A DNA stretch of 64,000 nucleotides from positions 94,079,873 to 94,143,872 of the forward strand of contig CM043704.1 in NCBI GenBank assembly GCA_023935145.1, written 5' to 3'. The translations under genes and the position numbers were made by a program. The notes below the pieces were generated by a model that saw only the letters and a program-made list of their open reading frames with translations, ran no database searches and was not told the DNA's origin. This DNA is from Bretschneidera sinensis (Eukaryota; Streptophyta; Magnoliopsida; Brassicales; Akaniaceae). The first letter of the stretch is position 1. Every line of letters begins with the position of its first letter. This document shows positions 50,701 to 62,800 of this stretch, one piece after another.

Positions 50701-53700
50701 CCAATCAACTGATTAAGTTGCACAAAAGTTAAATCTTTTGTACCCATCTCTAGCAATGACTGACTGTCAAGAAAGAGAAAAAAAAATGTAAAGTACAACC
50801 AGTCTTTAGAAGAAAGATCCTAGTTATTTATTACCACAACTTTGCTACTAAAATAACATCTTCCTATATTTGATTAAAGATTTCCTTTTTTAGGGAGAGA
50901 AATTAATGGGGCAAAATGCCTCGGGCAGAAAACAAGAATATAGAATCCTGGACTTTATACCAAGAAATCGACCAAAGTTGCATAGATATGGAGTAAGGAT
51001 GGAGAAGTAGGATCCTATTGTGAGATCAATGAATCCCAATCTTTTATTTTCTATTGTTAAAACCCACACACATGCCTCAAACCTCTGCCCACTTAGCGGG
51101 CAAGAAGTGTCCTTACCAACGCTCCAAAGCGGACAGGTTATGATCAATGAATCCCAATCAACCTAAGAAAATATTATAAAGAGTGTATGGAAAGCCATTT
51201 AATATGCTCCAAAGTTAGTGTTGCCAAAGAACAATGAGATGGAAGAATGGTAATAAATTTATATAAAAAAGTAACATTAAAGGTGTTGGAAGCTGGCTAC
51301 GATGTTAATGTCGTTAACACTAATACTACAGAATGAATCAGCAAAGTGGAGTGGCTAGTTACAGGCACTGAGACAGTAAGAAAACAAATGCAGATCCATG
51401 ATTCAACAGAAGATGGGAGCTGGATAACAGAAAATAACAATTCTAGCTGAACCTGAGTACCTAAAGTGAGGCTTCGATAAGTGCATTCCTTTACATTTAG
51501 ACAAAATCACGCATAAGAGAAGATGGAGCTGGATAACAGAAAATAACAATTCTAGCTGAACCTGAGTACCTAAACTAAGGCTTCGATAAGTAGATTTCTT
51601 TTCATTTAGACAAAATCACACATATACAAAAATAGCCCAATAAGAAATTGGATGCAACTGAGAGACTTCACATAGAAATTCAAATAATACAAACCCGAAA
51701 ATTGGCAGCACTTTATAGTACTAGTAGACCAAAAACAATTAACAAACCCTCAATTGAGCATTTTCAGCAGTAAACCTTCATTGTCATGCTCAGAATGAAA
51801 CATAAAAGGAAAGAAAAGGTGAATTATAACAAGAAAATGACCAGCAGATCTTTAAGGCAATATCTCACCAGAAAAGTGGTACTAGAGGAAGAAGCTCTTG
51901 CTTCAGTGAACTCATGTTGAAGACAACTTCAGTGTATAGGACATCATTTGTGAAAAGGTCATGTTGCAAAACCTTCACACCGTTGATATCCCCAACCTAT
52001 AGTCAAAGTGTATAAATACTCAGAAACGGTCTCTAGCCCAAAAAAGGGAAGTACTAAGAGGCGGAAAAAAGAAGAAGAAACTTTATGATAACCTGTGTGG
52101 GAACATGTATAGGTTCTTTGGGAATGTCATGCAAAGTGAGACTTGGAACACTTTTCAAAGCTTCTGGAGGATCAGGTGTTTCCAGTTTCAGTCTTAGCTC
52201 CTGTGTTGCACGTGCTAGCTCAGCTAGATCCTCTTCTGTCATATTTGCTTTGACTTTCTCCAAAATTTCTTTCTCAGCTGCTTCATCTTGAGAAGCCTTT
52301 TCCGGATCAGGCTGCCACAGAAATGGCCATTAGTATCTCATTAACTGAATATAGAAACATCAGCTAAACATGCGAAGAGATCTCCTCAGAAAAATGAATA
52401 CCTGCATTTCTATGGTAACACGATGAGGATTGTTCAAGATGAATTTCTCTAATAATGGAGAGAAAACAGCTTTGGAGCCTTCCTCAGCTATTCTGGCTTT
52501 AAGGGCCAGTAAGGGTTTCTCATATTTTAATGGCTCAAAAGGATCCATGTCATATATCCATTTACCCTACAAGGTCAAACAACCAAATAAATCATTTACA
52601 TACAAATTAAATAAGAAGAGATGCTCAATCTATAAAACAACATAAAATAGGGTACATCTTACAATTGACTGAAGCATCAATGATAACCCACGAGGAAAAG
52701 ATCCAGTGTTGTTCTCTCTTAGAGAAAACTCAATTGTATTCATGGATGCTTCCACAGCATCTGAGTCAAAACCTTCCTCTACCAACTTTTTCAGTGTAGT
52801 CATGACTAATTCTTCAACCTTTTGGATGTCATCTTCTGAAACACCTTTCAACCCAATGCTAAATTGAGGCTGTAGAAGCTCATCTTCCACTCCACCACCA
52901 ATGATAGCTTCTCCAAGACCACTTTCTAGTAAGATTTTCCTCAAGGGAGAAGCAGGAGTTCCCAACATTAGATGATCCAAAAACCCAAGTGTAAGTTCAG
53001 TTTCCAAGTCCAAGGGTTTATCAGATAGCAGCCAATTAAGGCATACCATGTGCTTCTTCTTCAGATCACCACTTTCACCAGCAGGATATTTCTCAACTAC
53101 CCTGACCGGCTCTGAGAAAAGTTTTTGAGTTTCAACCCTCGACTCATTTGGAGCTGGACTTGCATCAAACATATCTAGGTACTCTGGGAGAGAGAGAGAG
53201 AGAGAGTTTACAAAGTCAAAATAGTTTTATCATTCCTAAATGCTAAACCGTGGATAAAAGTCGTTTAAATGAGCATTACTTTTTATTCTTCATTATGTAA
53301 CTGACTATTAAAGTTCCAAAACAAATTGATAGACAAGCTGGAGAAGGAACAATTCACTAAATGTGTGTGCATGTATGCATATGTAGGTATGCGTATAGTA
53401 TTAGTAAATTTTAGTAAGAAATTATAATATGAACAAATACCGAAGAAAAAAAGAAATCCATGTATGAGTGTGTCTGTGCGCGTTTTATCCCGCTAAATGA
53501 AAACCACATTTTGAATTCCAACTACCAATTATGGATTTCAAGGTCCACCTATATTTGTGATGCCTATATCATCTAAAGTATCCCTTTCTGTGACTAGATT
53601 TGCATCAGTTTCCTTTGATACAAGATCACCAACATGTTCCAGGGGATATACCAAAAGGGTGAAGGGAAACCGAAAAGCAATGGCTGTGCATACAAAACTC

Positions 53701-56700
53701 ATAAAAAACTTAGAAGTCAGTCATTACCACTCAAGATTCGAAGGCGTTCATTCGAATCATCATCTCCATAGAACCATATCCTGGCATTGCTAGGGTGGTA
53801 ATATTTACGGTGGAACTCCTGCAATTTTAGTTCATAAAAGAAGAGAAAACCATATGTATCAGCCATGAACAATCACCAAGACAAAATACCCCAACAATCA
53901 TCAGAACAGGTATGCAAAATTCAACAGGATGGACACAACATACCTTAAATTCCTCAAATGTCAGCTTAGGAATAACTTTTGGATCACCTCCACTATCAAC
54001 ACCATAAGTATTGTTGGGAAATAGAGTCTGAGCAGAAATTACATGAAACAGTTAGACCAATTAATATTTGGTGAACTATAATATTGAATTAGAAGTATTT
54101 AAGTCATTCAGAGTCAGAGTGCCTTCTAAGGCAATCATGCCAGAAAATTTTAATATCCCAGCACAAACATCTTGTATGATAACAAAAGACCAAAACATTT
54201 TGGCAAAAAGAATAGTTGCCAAAACTGAGATCCAATGGCATCAAGAAACTCAATGCAGAATGAAAGAATCCATATGATTTCATTGTCAGCACAATGGTTA
54301 CAAAATTTGTGGGTTGTGGCCAAGATTTTCTCAACGGGTTCAAAATGCATAAGCCAGATAACAAAGATATAAGAAAAGTGCAAAATATATCAGATAAATG
54401 AATGAGTTTTTATGTGAACCCATGATATTTTTCAAGTTGGGGTTTACTTTTGGCTCCTTAACACAGACAGATAATCTTCCATTTGATGACCAACTACTAG
54501 ATTATGAAGGAAGGAAGAAAGAAAACACTATCTATGCATTATCTATGGATCTATGCATGTGTTTGTGGGCGTGGGTGTCTCAGAGAGGGAGTAAAAAGGA
54601 AGGAGAGTGAGTGGGAGAGAAAGGGAAAGTGAGCAAACAATTCGAGATGATTCATTCAGAATGCATGACTAAAATGAAAGAAACAAAACTGAAATCAAGC
54701 AAAGAGAGACTTAAAAGTTATTTGACACTCAAATATCAGCATCCAAAATAATGAGATCTACTGATCACTTATAAATTCTATGAAAAGAATCAACTACTGA
54801 AAGATAAACATGTTCCACAAAAGTCACGAAGTGTAATCAGACAAAAATGGAGAACTTGCCTGTTGAGCAATCCGCCCTAATATGTTATCAGGCTGGGAAT
54901 ATACGCCTTTCATCTCATTAAAAACAACTCCTGAAGTTGAAAATAATAACATTGTAATAAAATAAAAAAGAACAACGGAAAAAGATAATCAGGAATTAAA
55001 TGAATCTGATTACCAAGAAACATGAATATTGCCCAAATGAAACTAGTATTTCGCAACAAAGGTCAGAAATTCTATATGCTAGGTGGCACCATCATATTTG
55101 CAACCTTTATAAGATATGTCTTCTGAAGGATTGTTGAGCTCATAGTGCCAACCCTCCTGTTGAAAAGTTTGGAAGTCCTCCACACATTTGGGAAAGAAGA
55201 CGGCATCTAGGTATACATCAACCAGATTGTAGAAATCCTGCTCCGAAAGTAATAACCAATTATCATAAAATCCAAACTGAATCCAAGTTGGCCTCATTAA
55301 AGTTCCCATTCTGCAAACTAACTCATTTTTTTACCTTTGTATTCGTGGAAGCAACTGGATAGCAAGTCCTATCAGGATATGTGAATGCATTCAGAAAAGT
55401 ATGCAAGCTTCCTTTTAACAACTCTACAAACGGTTCTTTCAATGGATACTTTCTTGACCCACACAATACACTGTGTTCCAATATGTGTGGAATGCCAGTG
55501 GAATCTTTCCTGCATTGCCAATTAGATTCATTATGAAGCCTTTCTACCAATAAAAGAAAGAAACTAAAAATACGATGCATATCAATTCATAAGAATTGAG
55601 AATGTGTGAAATAACAAGGATGCAGTGAGACAAAGCTTTAGATGCTTTTCTAGAGAATGTTGCTTGTTGTATTAGAAAACGGACAGCAACTGCAAGAATC
55701 AAGTCACTTCAGGGTCCTTGCACAAGGTTAAAAAGTTGGAACATCATGAAACTATCATAAAAATTAAAATTCATGCTTTAACCATAGAAAGTTTGAATTA
55801 TATTATTATTATCCAAAACAGAAAGACTCCAGGAGTACCAGTAAAAATTAAATTTCTCATTTAAAGCTTTTAAGCATCAAACATATGACTACTGAACCAG
55901 TGACCTTCATGAATTCATGATTTCACCATCACATCAAATTCAAATTCCGGATTTGTAAAATATAATCTTTTTAATTCAACATTAAACCATAGCTAGCTCA
56001 TATATACATATTGTCGAGCTCTACTAACATACCAGCTCTTATTTAAGTGAATCCAATGAACATGGTCTCACTCTCCAATAAAGATAAATGCACAGCAGCA
56101 TAGTATAATTACTACACTTACGGAGGAGTCCGTAAAACAATGCCGAAAACCTTGTTCTCATCATCGTTTGACAGAGACATCACCTCGCAACCGGTTTTCT
56201 TGTGTTTGAAAAGCACAATCTTTGATTTACACTCTCCAATGAACTGCTCTGACACTTTCTCAAATCCATACTTCTCTGCAACCTCATCTTGGACTCCAGC
56301 AACATCTGCATCTCACAAAACAAATCACAAAATCCAGTGAAACCATTTCCGTTTCAAAAGGAAATTACAGAAAAGAAGAAAGAATGAATAAAAAAATCCA
56401 GCAAAACTGCAAAAATCTTTAAATATCCATACAAAAATTAGAGCTCAACCAACCACCACCACCCAAAAATAAGTTCAATAAAAGGATATTTTACCAGAAA
56501 ATCGCAAAAAAAAAGTGATATAATTGTCACTTAACTAAAATGTTTCTAAATGCTTGAATTCCAAGTGTCTAGGAATCACCCAGAATAATTAAAAGATAGA
56601 GAAATTGTAGCTAAAAACTAAAAAGAGTAATGGAAACAAGAAATTACTAAACAACACTTCACCGAAATGTTACTCTCTTATTAAATGTTATTAAAAATAA

Positions 56701-57146
56701 AGCATAACAAACAAAACAAAAAAAAACTAAAAGCTACTAAATTAATTGAAACTTAATTCCTTAATCTAAAAACATGTCTACGCATTAAGAGAAAAAAATG
56801 TACGTATATTAATACATACATACATACTTGTATTGCTCCATTTATGTGTGTATGTACCTGGAGAGGGCAGTGCGGGTTGAGTGGCGATGGCGCGTGTGGA
56901 GAGAGGAGAGAAATGTCTGTTGAAGCGAACAAAAGATGGCTGAGATGCGGAAGGGAGCAATCTCCATCTGCGGCTGATCAGTGGCCGTCTGATGAGGGCC
57001 GGAATCGAACGGTGGTGATTGCGCGTAGCAGCAGCGGATGATGACGAAAGATAAGAGCGGGCGAGTCCGTGAGAGGAACGGAAGAAGAATCTATTGCAAG
57101 CTATGAAGGAACATGAGAAAGAGCGACGGATTACGGTTCCCTCCAT
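47757..57146 (-). CDS. PREP: Presequence protease PreP (M16C metallopeptidase), dual organellar
   Basis: Nineteen minus-strand exons join in frame to 1,084 aa: 57146-56858, 56305-56122, 55509-55335, 55237-55105, 54930-54860, 54027-53944, 53818-53728, 53183-52663, 52566-52402, 52311-52093, 51996-51869, 50763-50574, 50045-49962, 49880-49783, 49415-49151, 49067-48905, 48822-48642, 48198-48127, 47898-47757. Residues 1 to about 90 are Arg/Ser-rich with few acids, a transit peptide suited to mitochondria and plastids. The inverted zinc motif HILEH gives H166 and H170 as ligands with E169 catalytic. The third ligand is E266 in FNEMKG, exactly 100 residues after H166 as in AtPreP1. R937 and Y943 in RVSGGAY correspond to the substrate carboxylate-binding Arg and Tyr. 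PreP degrades cleaved targeting presequences and other short unfolded peptides in the matrix and stroma. All key residues are intact. Confidence 0.97.
51409..51627. repeat. ~110-bp tandem duplication in a PreP intron
   Basis: AGATGGGAGCTGGATAACAG starts a unit at about 51411 and an almost identical unit starts at about 51521. Both continue through AACCTGAGTACCTAAA and CATTTAGACAAAATCAC. It lies within the 1.1-kb intron between exons 11 and 12 and does not touch splice sites. Confidence 0.8.
54854..54859 (-). promoter_or_regulatory. Non-canonical GC donor of PreP intron 5
   Basis: On the coding strand exon 5 ends ...GCTCAACAG and the intron begins GCAAGT, a GC-AG intron. Everything else about this junction is consistent: the flanking frame joins QQ to TLFPNN, as expected for PreP, and no GT donor is available at the boundary. 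Confidence 0.8.
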
Positions 57147-58689
57147 CCGATTGACTGACCAATTATAGGTTCTATTTTGGGGATAAGATTAATGGAATAA
57201 CCCTAAATATGAGAGAGAGGGTGGGGTATGGGGTTTTTCGGATTGTTGAGAGGGAAAATGGCAGGGGAGATTTATACTGGGAAATCTGTGTTTGTTATTT
57301 TTTTCCTTTTTGTTAGTTTTCTTCTTTCTTTTCTTGGAAGAAAATTTTTTTTATACCTTTTTAAAATCAAACTTAAAAATTTAAAAAGTGAAAGGGCTGA
57401 TAAATACATTATAGTTTTTGAGGTTAATTTTTAATTACGAGTTAGATTTTTATTATTATAGACTTAGTCGTTCTCGCGGATATAATCAAAACTCAAATTT
57501 TTCCTTTTTTTCAACATATTAATACAATATAAACAATGGTTAATTTTTATTTTTGTTTTCTACCACGACTAATAACTAAAATTATTTTTAATTTCTTATC
57601 AAAATTTATTGACAAAAAAAAACAAAATTGAAGCTAATATTTGCTATTAGAACCCAACTTAAAACCCCGATTTTAATTACTAGATTTGCTTATAAATTTT
57701 CACTTAAATTTCATAAATCCAAACTCATAAAACGAAAAATTGTGCATGCATCTTATTGATTTTAGAAAATATATCTGGTTGAAAAAAATTGGACGGTTGA
57801 TACATGAAAGTGGAGAGAAGTCAAGCGGTCTTTTAAAATTTGGATTAAAATGTGATGTTATTGGATGCACATTAGAGATGATAAGATGATAAGATCGAAG
57901 AAAGACATGCGTCCAAAATGATATTTGTGCAAGTTATAACATGGATTTGGGGGATTTTCAATCCCACTCCTAACATAGCAATGGTAATAGAAAATTTTAT
58001 TTATATATGGCTATGTTCGTTGCATCGTATCACAATAAATTATTTTTTTTAGTGCAAATATACTCTAAAAATCATCACTTCTTTAAGGAAGCAAATCATT
58101 CATGTTTTCTTCAGAAATTCATCAATAAAGATTAAAGAGACAAAGACGAAGGAAATGAAAAGATGTAAAGAGAGAGGCTGAAAAATGTAAGCGTGGGAGA
58201 GAAAGTGACAACCAATGAAGGTTATATAATTGAGTGGGATGGTTTGGCTGCAATGAATGGAAAGTGATAGGGTATTTTTACATTTGCTTGTGCCAGTATA
58301 CACTTTCGTCAAATTTTGAATGGAGAAACTAAAGTCTATAATAATGAAAATATAAGTACCGTGATTAGATATAAACTTTAAATATTAAAAATTAATTTAC
58401 CTTACTACCAAAAAAATTTAATTTACCCTCAATTTGAATAACCACCATATAATAGAATTTATATGGTTTAAAATCATTATTTTGAGCTAGTTTAGAATTT
58501 TGATCCGAACATGAAATTTTTGCTTTGAGTTTCTGTAGATCAATTGAAATAAGGTCTTGGTTCAAATTCTCTCACCACTATGGGATGAGATAAATATTAA
58601 GCGATCGTTTGATATGAACCAATATTTATATTTGATTCACGAGTGAAATACTTACACAATATGAATAAGAACTTTATCCTCTTACTTCG

Positions 58690-58925
58690 GCATGTTTGGG
58701 TAATAGTTTTCGAAAATGGAAAACTGAAAACAGTTTTATGAAGAAAACATGTTTAGATAACTGTAACTCGAAAACTGTTTTCAAAACAGAAAACAATTTG
58801 GGTAACAATTTTCTGTTTTCAGTTTTCGAAAATGAAAATTGAAAACAGTTTTCTGAAGAAAACATGTTTGGATAACTATAATTCAAAAACTGTTTCCAAA
58901 ACGAAAAAACAATAGTGTTTTTAAT
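58690..58925. repeat. Tandem and foldback repeat rich in GAAAACAGTTTTC words
   Basis: Two ~115-bp units (TTTTCGAAAATGGAAAACTG...GTTTAGATAACTGTAACTCG and TTTTCGAAAATGAAAATTGA...GTTTGGATAACTATAATTCA) follow each other. At their junction AAACAGAAAACAATTT and AATTTTCTGTTTTCAG form a hairpin. A repeated MITE or a nested insertion would explain it. Confidence 0.65.
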
Positions 58926-59049
58926 TTGTGCCAAAAGAAAAATAAATACAAATGCTGAGCTAAACTCATCATGATTCAATTATTAAGAATTTGATTGTTT
59001 TTAAGGTAAGAAACTGTTACTACTACAAATTTACAATCAACGTGCAACA

Positions 59050-59260
59050 CTCAACCCTTCATGTTTGAGTGGTGATATCATAAAATTATGCCCGTGAAAG
59101 TTACCATAAAATTAAAAAAGTCCATTAATAATCATGAGAAAATTGAATAGCAACTCTGATATATAAATTTTTTAATTTTTTTATACAATTAATATTTAAT
59201 TTCTCAATAATTAATAATAAACTTTTTTGATTTTAAGATAATTCCCACCAAACCGATTCG
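59050..59260. repeat. MITE-like repeat, family 3 second copy
   Basis: Shares GTTACCA...AAAA..GTCCATTAATAATCATG and following AT-rich sequence with the copy at 44098-44240. Confidence 0.5.
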
Positions 59261-59981
59261 ATGATATCTGAATTCTTCCGGTTAGGACATTTTGAGATGA
59301 AAGTATGTTGCTCACGACATTTTGATGATATAAAAAAAAAATCTAGAGAATTTTTTTGTTTATTTATTCATAAAGTCACATTAGTAAACACATATTTGTA
59401 CGTTACTTATAATTTGTAACATCGTTAATGAATATAATTTATATCATCAAAATAATATAAATTATGTACCGAATTATTTGATATATTTTATAAATTGAAA
59501 AATAACACTAACTCAAACAAACTGATTTAAGCTGCTAAATTTGCAATCAATTTACTTTAATTAAACCTTATACTAAATTTGATATTACATAACAATAGAA
59601 TTAGAAATGACCTTTGAAAATTTAAGAATAATATTTAACTATATGACATGAGAAGAAAAAAATAGTGCGAGATCTTCTTTTAATTTAATAATAAAAAAAT
59701 ATTTTTTACGACGTATCTTTTCATGGCACATGTTTAAATAATATCTTTTATTTTATAATAAAAAAGTAAAGACATTAAGGCATCCAAATTTGTCGCACAC
59801 TTGTCCTACCAGGAAGTCATACAAGTTAGAAGTTGAATTGAAACCTATGAACTGTAAAGTTTGAGCAGTAAAATGATAGATTTGCTTTTAAAAATGCTAT
59901 AGTGAATAGGATTTTTTGAATTTGACTGATCGTGTCAAGAGATGACTATGAGAATCCAATCATGATTTCCTCGTTTTCTAT

Positions 59982-60640
59982 TCACCTCGTATCAATTTCA
60001 GATCTAAAATCTACATCATTAACCTCCTCACCAATAGGTTCTCCTCCCCCCCCCCCCCCCCAAAAAAAAAGGATGAACCAAAACAAAACCTTCAACATTA
60101 ACACCTCCTTGCTTGTTTCTGCCAATTCTCATGCCCATTTGGTGTGCTATATTAGCACCAGAGTCATCTCCAGCTAAAAACACCTTTTGAAAATCTGCAA
60201 AACTATTTATCAGGGCCATTTCCATCAAAATGTGAAGATACCCATTTGACTGCATCCCATGAATCATCATTTGGTACAGGGAGAGGATACTATGGTGCAG
60301 ACCTATATTCAACTGAGAATGCAATGACATTAGCCTCGGAGACCAAGGAATTAAGGTAATTATGGTAGGAAGGAGAGAAGGCAGATTCAACAACAAATCT
60401 ACCTCCATGAAAGTAAATTAATAAAGGAAGTTTTCGGTTGCTGGGATTTTTGGGGATGTATAGCCGAGCAGAGAGATTGAACTATGATGAAAACAGAACG
60501 TCTTTGGATTCAACATTGGTTTTAGGATCAAGAGATGGAGGGACAGTTTCAGTGCCCAAAAGTCTTTCTGTACGGCCACATGTGTAGACGCGAATCAGTG
60601 GGAGGAATTCATATTGTATATTTGAATTGATTGAATCCAT
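59982..60640 (-). pseudogene. Carboxylesterase (CXE) pseudogene, N-terminal two thirds
   Basis: From the minus-strand ATG at 60640 the text follows a plant CXE: FLPLIRVYTCGRTERLLGTE, VPPSLDPKTNVESKDVLFS, LSARLYIPKNPSNRKLPLLI, YFHGGRFVVESAF, YHNYLNSLVSEANVIAFSVE, VFLAGDDSGANIAHQ and EGFVLVHPFF. Plant CXEs are alpha/beta hydrolases of the HSL/GID1 group. The frame is broken by three stops (after VLFSS, after EYRSAP and after GPDK), a one-base frameshift just after the third, and a second frameshift at a T8-G14 homopolymer. The oxyanion motif HGGG reads HGGR, and the nucleophile motif GDSAG reads GDDSG. The last part, GEPIGEEVNDVDFRSEIDTR, ends at TGA 59984-59982, well short of the family length; the C-terminal third with the other catalytic residues is missing here. 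Confidence 0.85.
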
Positions 60641-62439
60641 GGCTAAGAGAAAGAATTTGGACAGAAAATATGAAGAATAGTACTCTGTTTTGCTTGTTTT
60701 TTTGGGTTGAAGAGAGGATAACAGTGAGAGGCTTTTTCTTGTTACTTGAGGATTGATGTTTGTTTGTTTTTAGATTTCTTTTTTCTCTTCTTTTGGTAAA
60801 CCTTTGAATTCGTATCTGAAGGTTAAAAACATGGAAATTATGCCAAATAGTTTTTTTTTTTTTTGGTGCATGCATCTGGATTTCTTTTTTTTCTTTTGGT
60901 AAACCTATTAATTTGTATCTATTAAAAATCTATATTTTTTTAATTGTTCGGATCTAAACTATTAGATTTAGACCAATTGAAAATTCTATTGATAATTTTA
61001 AAAATTATATTGATAATGTTAATTTTTGAATTCTAAATTTATATTAATGTTATCAATTAAACTCTTTAAAATTATTAATAAATTTTTTTATTGTTAAAAA
61101 TAAAGATATTATAAGACAATGGCAGTGAAAATGGCAATGGGGCACAGGGAGCACCTATAAACTCTATTCTTTAAAAGGCTGTGTTATTTGTCTTTTGTGG
61201 TAACTGTTAGCAGGTTTTCAAGGATGCAATATATTAATATTTTAATATTTTTTAAAATATTAGATACTTAGAGTAAAATTTGTTTTATATTATATAATAA
61301 AATATAAATTTATTTAAATTATTTTTTAAAAAAATGGTAGTAATTTTATTTTTAAAAAACTTTAAAAATTTCCTGTTAAATATATTTTATCCCTAATATT
61401 TTTTTATTAAAAAAATAACATTTGTAATACTTAAAAGTATTTTGATCATCATAAAATATAATATTCGGTTAAAATTTTAATTTTTTAAAAAAATTCATTT
61501 TGGAGCTGCTTGATGATAAAAATTTTTGTTTTGAGGTGAATTGTGAGTTTTAAAAATATTTTGTATGCTAATATTATTTCAGTAAACTTGGAGGTAATAT
61601 AATATAATTTACCCAAAAAAAAGAACAAAAAATGGTTAAGTAATTTGGGTCATTTTTTTGGTTATTTATTTAGGGGTTTTGGGGGGTGTTGAACTAATAC
61701 ATTGTCTTCATAAAAAATAAAAAAAAACTAAATAGATTTAAAGAGATAGATATGCATTTAACCATTGTGGAGACAAGATTGCTTTTTTCAAAATATTTAT
61801 TCACTTTAAAATTTTCATTTCAAACAAAAAGTTGTTATTTATCTATACTATCAATTAAACAAGGAGTTGATGGAGCCAACTCAGTCATGAATTTACGGAA
61901 AAAACCAATATAAATTACAAATAATGATATTATAATGGGGTCAAAAGAGTCTTTATGCTTTCTAATAACTTGTGATGAAGACAATATGTATGGGTATCTC
62001 ACATATATGAGATTGGAGTACTTTATTAAGAGTAAAATCTTTACATAAAGTTTGCGAAATTCTCATTAATTTTGTTATGTTTATAACGATAAAATTTATG
62101 ATCGTGATCGATATATCATCTATATGAGATTTACTCATTTGTAGTAAAAATTATGAGATGTAGTATAATTAAAATTTATGTGTAATACAAGTTTTACTTA
62201 CAATTTTTTTATAGTATAGGAGTTGATCTCATTTTTTTAGACCTTATCATTTAAAATATGTTTATGATAATTTTAAATTGATAAAATATTAACATATTTT
62301 AATAAATTTTAATTTATAATATAAGTTTTAGTTTTTCTTATAAAATTTAAACAGTCTTAAACCATGGATGAAAAACAAGTTAAATTATATAAGTGATATC
62401 AAATCCAACAAAACAGCAAAAAGTATTATTTTGGGAATT
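60641..62439. other. Spacer between the two CXE pieces
   Basis: 1.8 kb of AT-rich DNA with no coding sequence. It has a family 2 foldback repeat near 60951-61095 and long A/T homopolymers. If the two CXE pieces came from one gene, this is DNA caught up in the rearrangement. Confidence 0.5.
60951..61095. repeat. Foldback MITE-like repeat, family 2 second copy
   Basis: GGATCTAAACTATTAGATTT, then TTGATAATGTTAATTTTTGA, then AATGTTATCAATTAAACTC repeats the plan of 24377-24545 with more divergence. Confidence 0.45.
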
Positions 62440-62800
62440 AAAAAAAGGCTGTTAGGAATTTGTTTGGTTCATCCATGTTTTGGGAGTATTGATCATGGTG
62501 TAGATAAGTAAGTATTGGGTTTTTGTGTGTACGAGGGCAAGTGGATCTGCTGACCCTACGGGACTCAAGGTTATCGAGCCTAGGGTGCACTTAGGGTACG
62601 TGCTAATCTGTGTTGCTGAGAAGGGCGGGTTGAGAGAGACAGGGTTGGTGGGGGTGGAAAGGTGGAGATTGTGGAGACAGAAGGAGAGGAACATGTCGGT
62701 CATTTGTTTAACCCTGATTGTGACAAGGATTTGGCCATTGCGAAGGTTGGGTTCTTTCTTAAATCAAAATTAAGTGTGCTTCAAAATTTTGAGTTTGTAA
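62440..62800 (+). pseudogene. Carboxylesterase (CXE) pseudogene, C-terminal third, opposite strand
   Basis: On the + strand, frames here spell the end of a plant CXE in order: CLVHPCFGS (compare LVHPYFWGS), WVFVCTRASGSADP (compare FVCPRxSGxDDP), LGYVLICVAEKGGLRETG (compare RVLVCVAEKDxLRDRG), GWKG, and then VEIVETEGEEHVGHLFNPDC with a tail GFFLKSK. The pieces lie in at least two frames, with a shift between GWKG and VEIVE and a stop after GVDK near the start. It is therefore dead. The block stands out as GC-richer than its surroundings. The N-terminal part is absent on this strand, and it begins about where the 59982-60640 piece on the other strand ends. The identification is by recalled family motifs. 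Confidence 0.72.

Larger units (their letters stand above)
57147..59981. other. Intergenic region upstream of PreP
   Basis: 2.8 kb. The first ~200 bp should contain the PreP 5' UTR and promoter. Further out are a foldback/tandem repeat at 58690-58925 and a MITE-like copy at about 59050-59260. No gene recognised. Confidence 0.6.
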
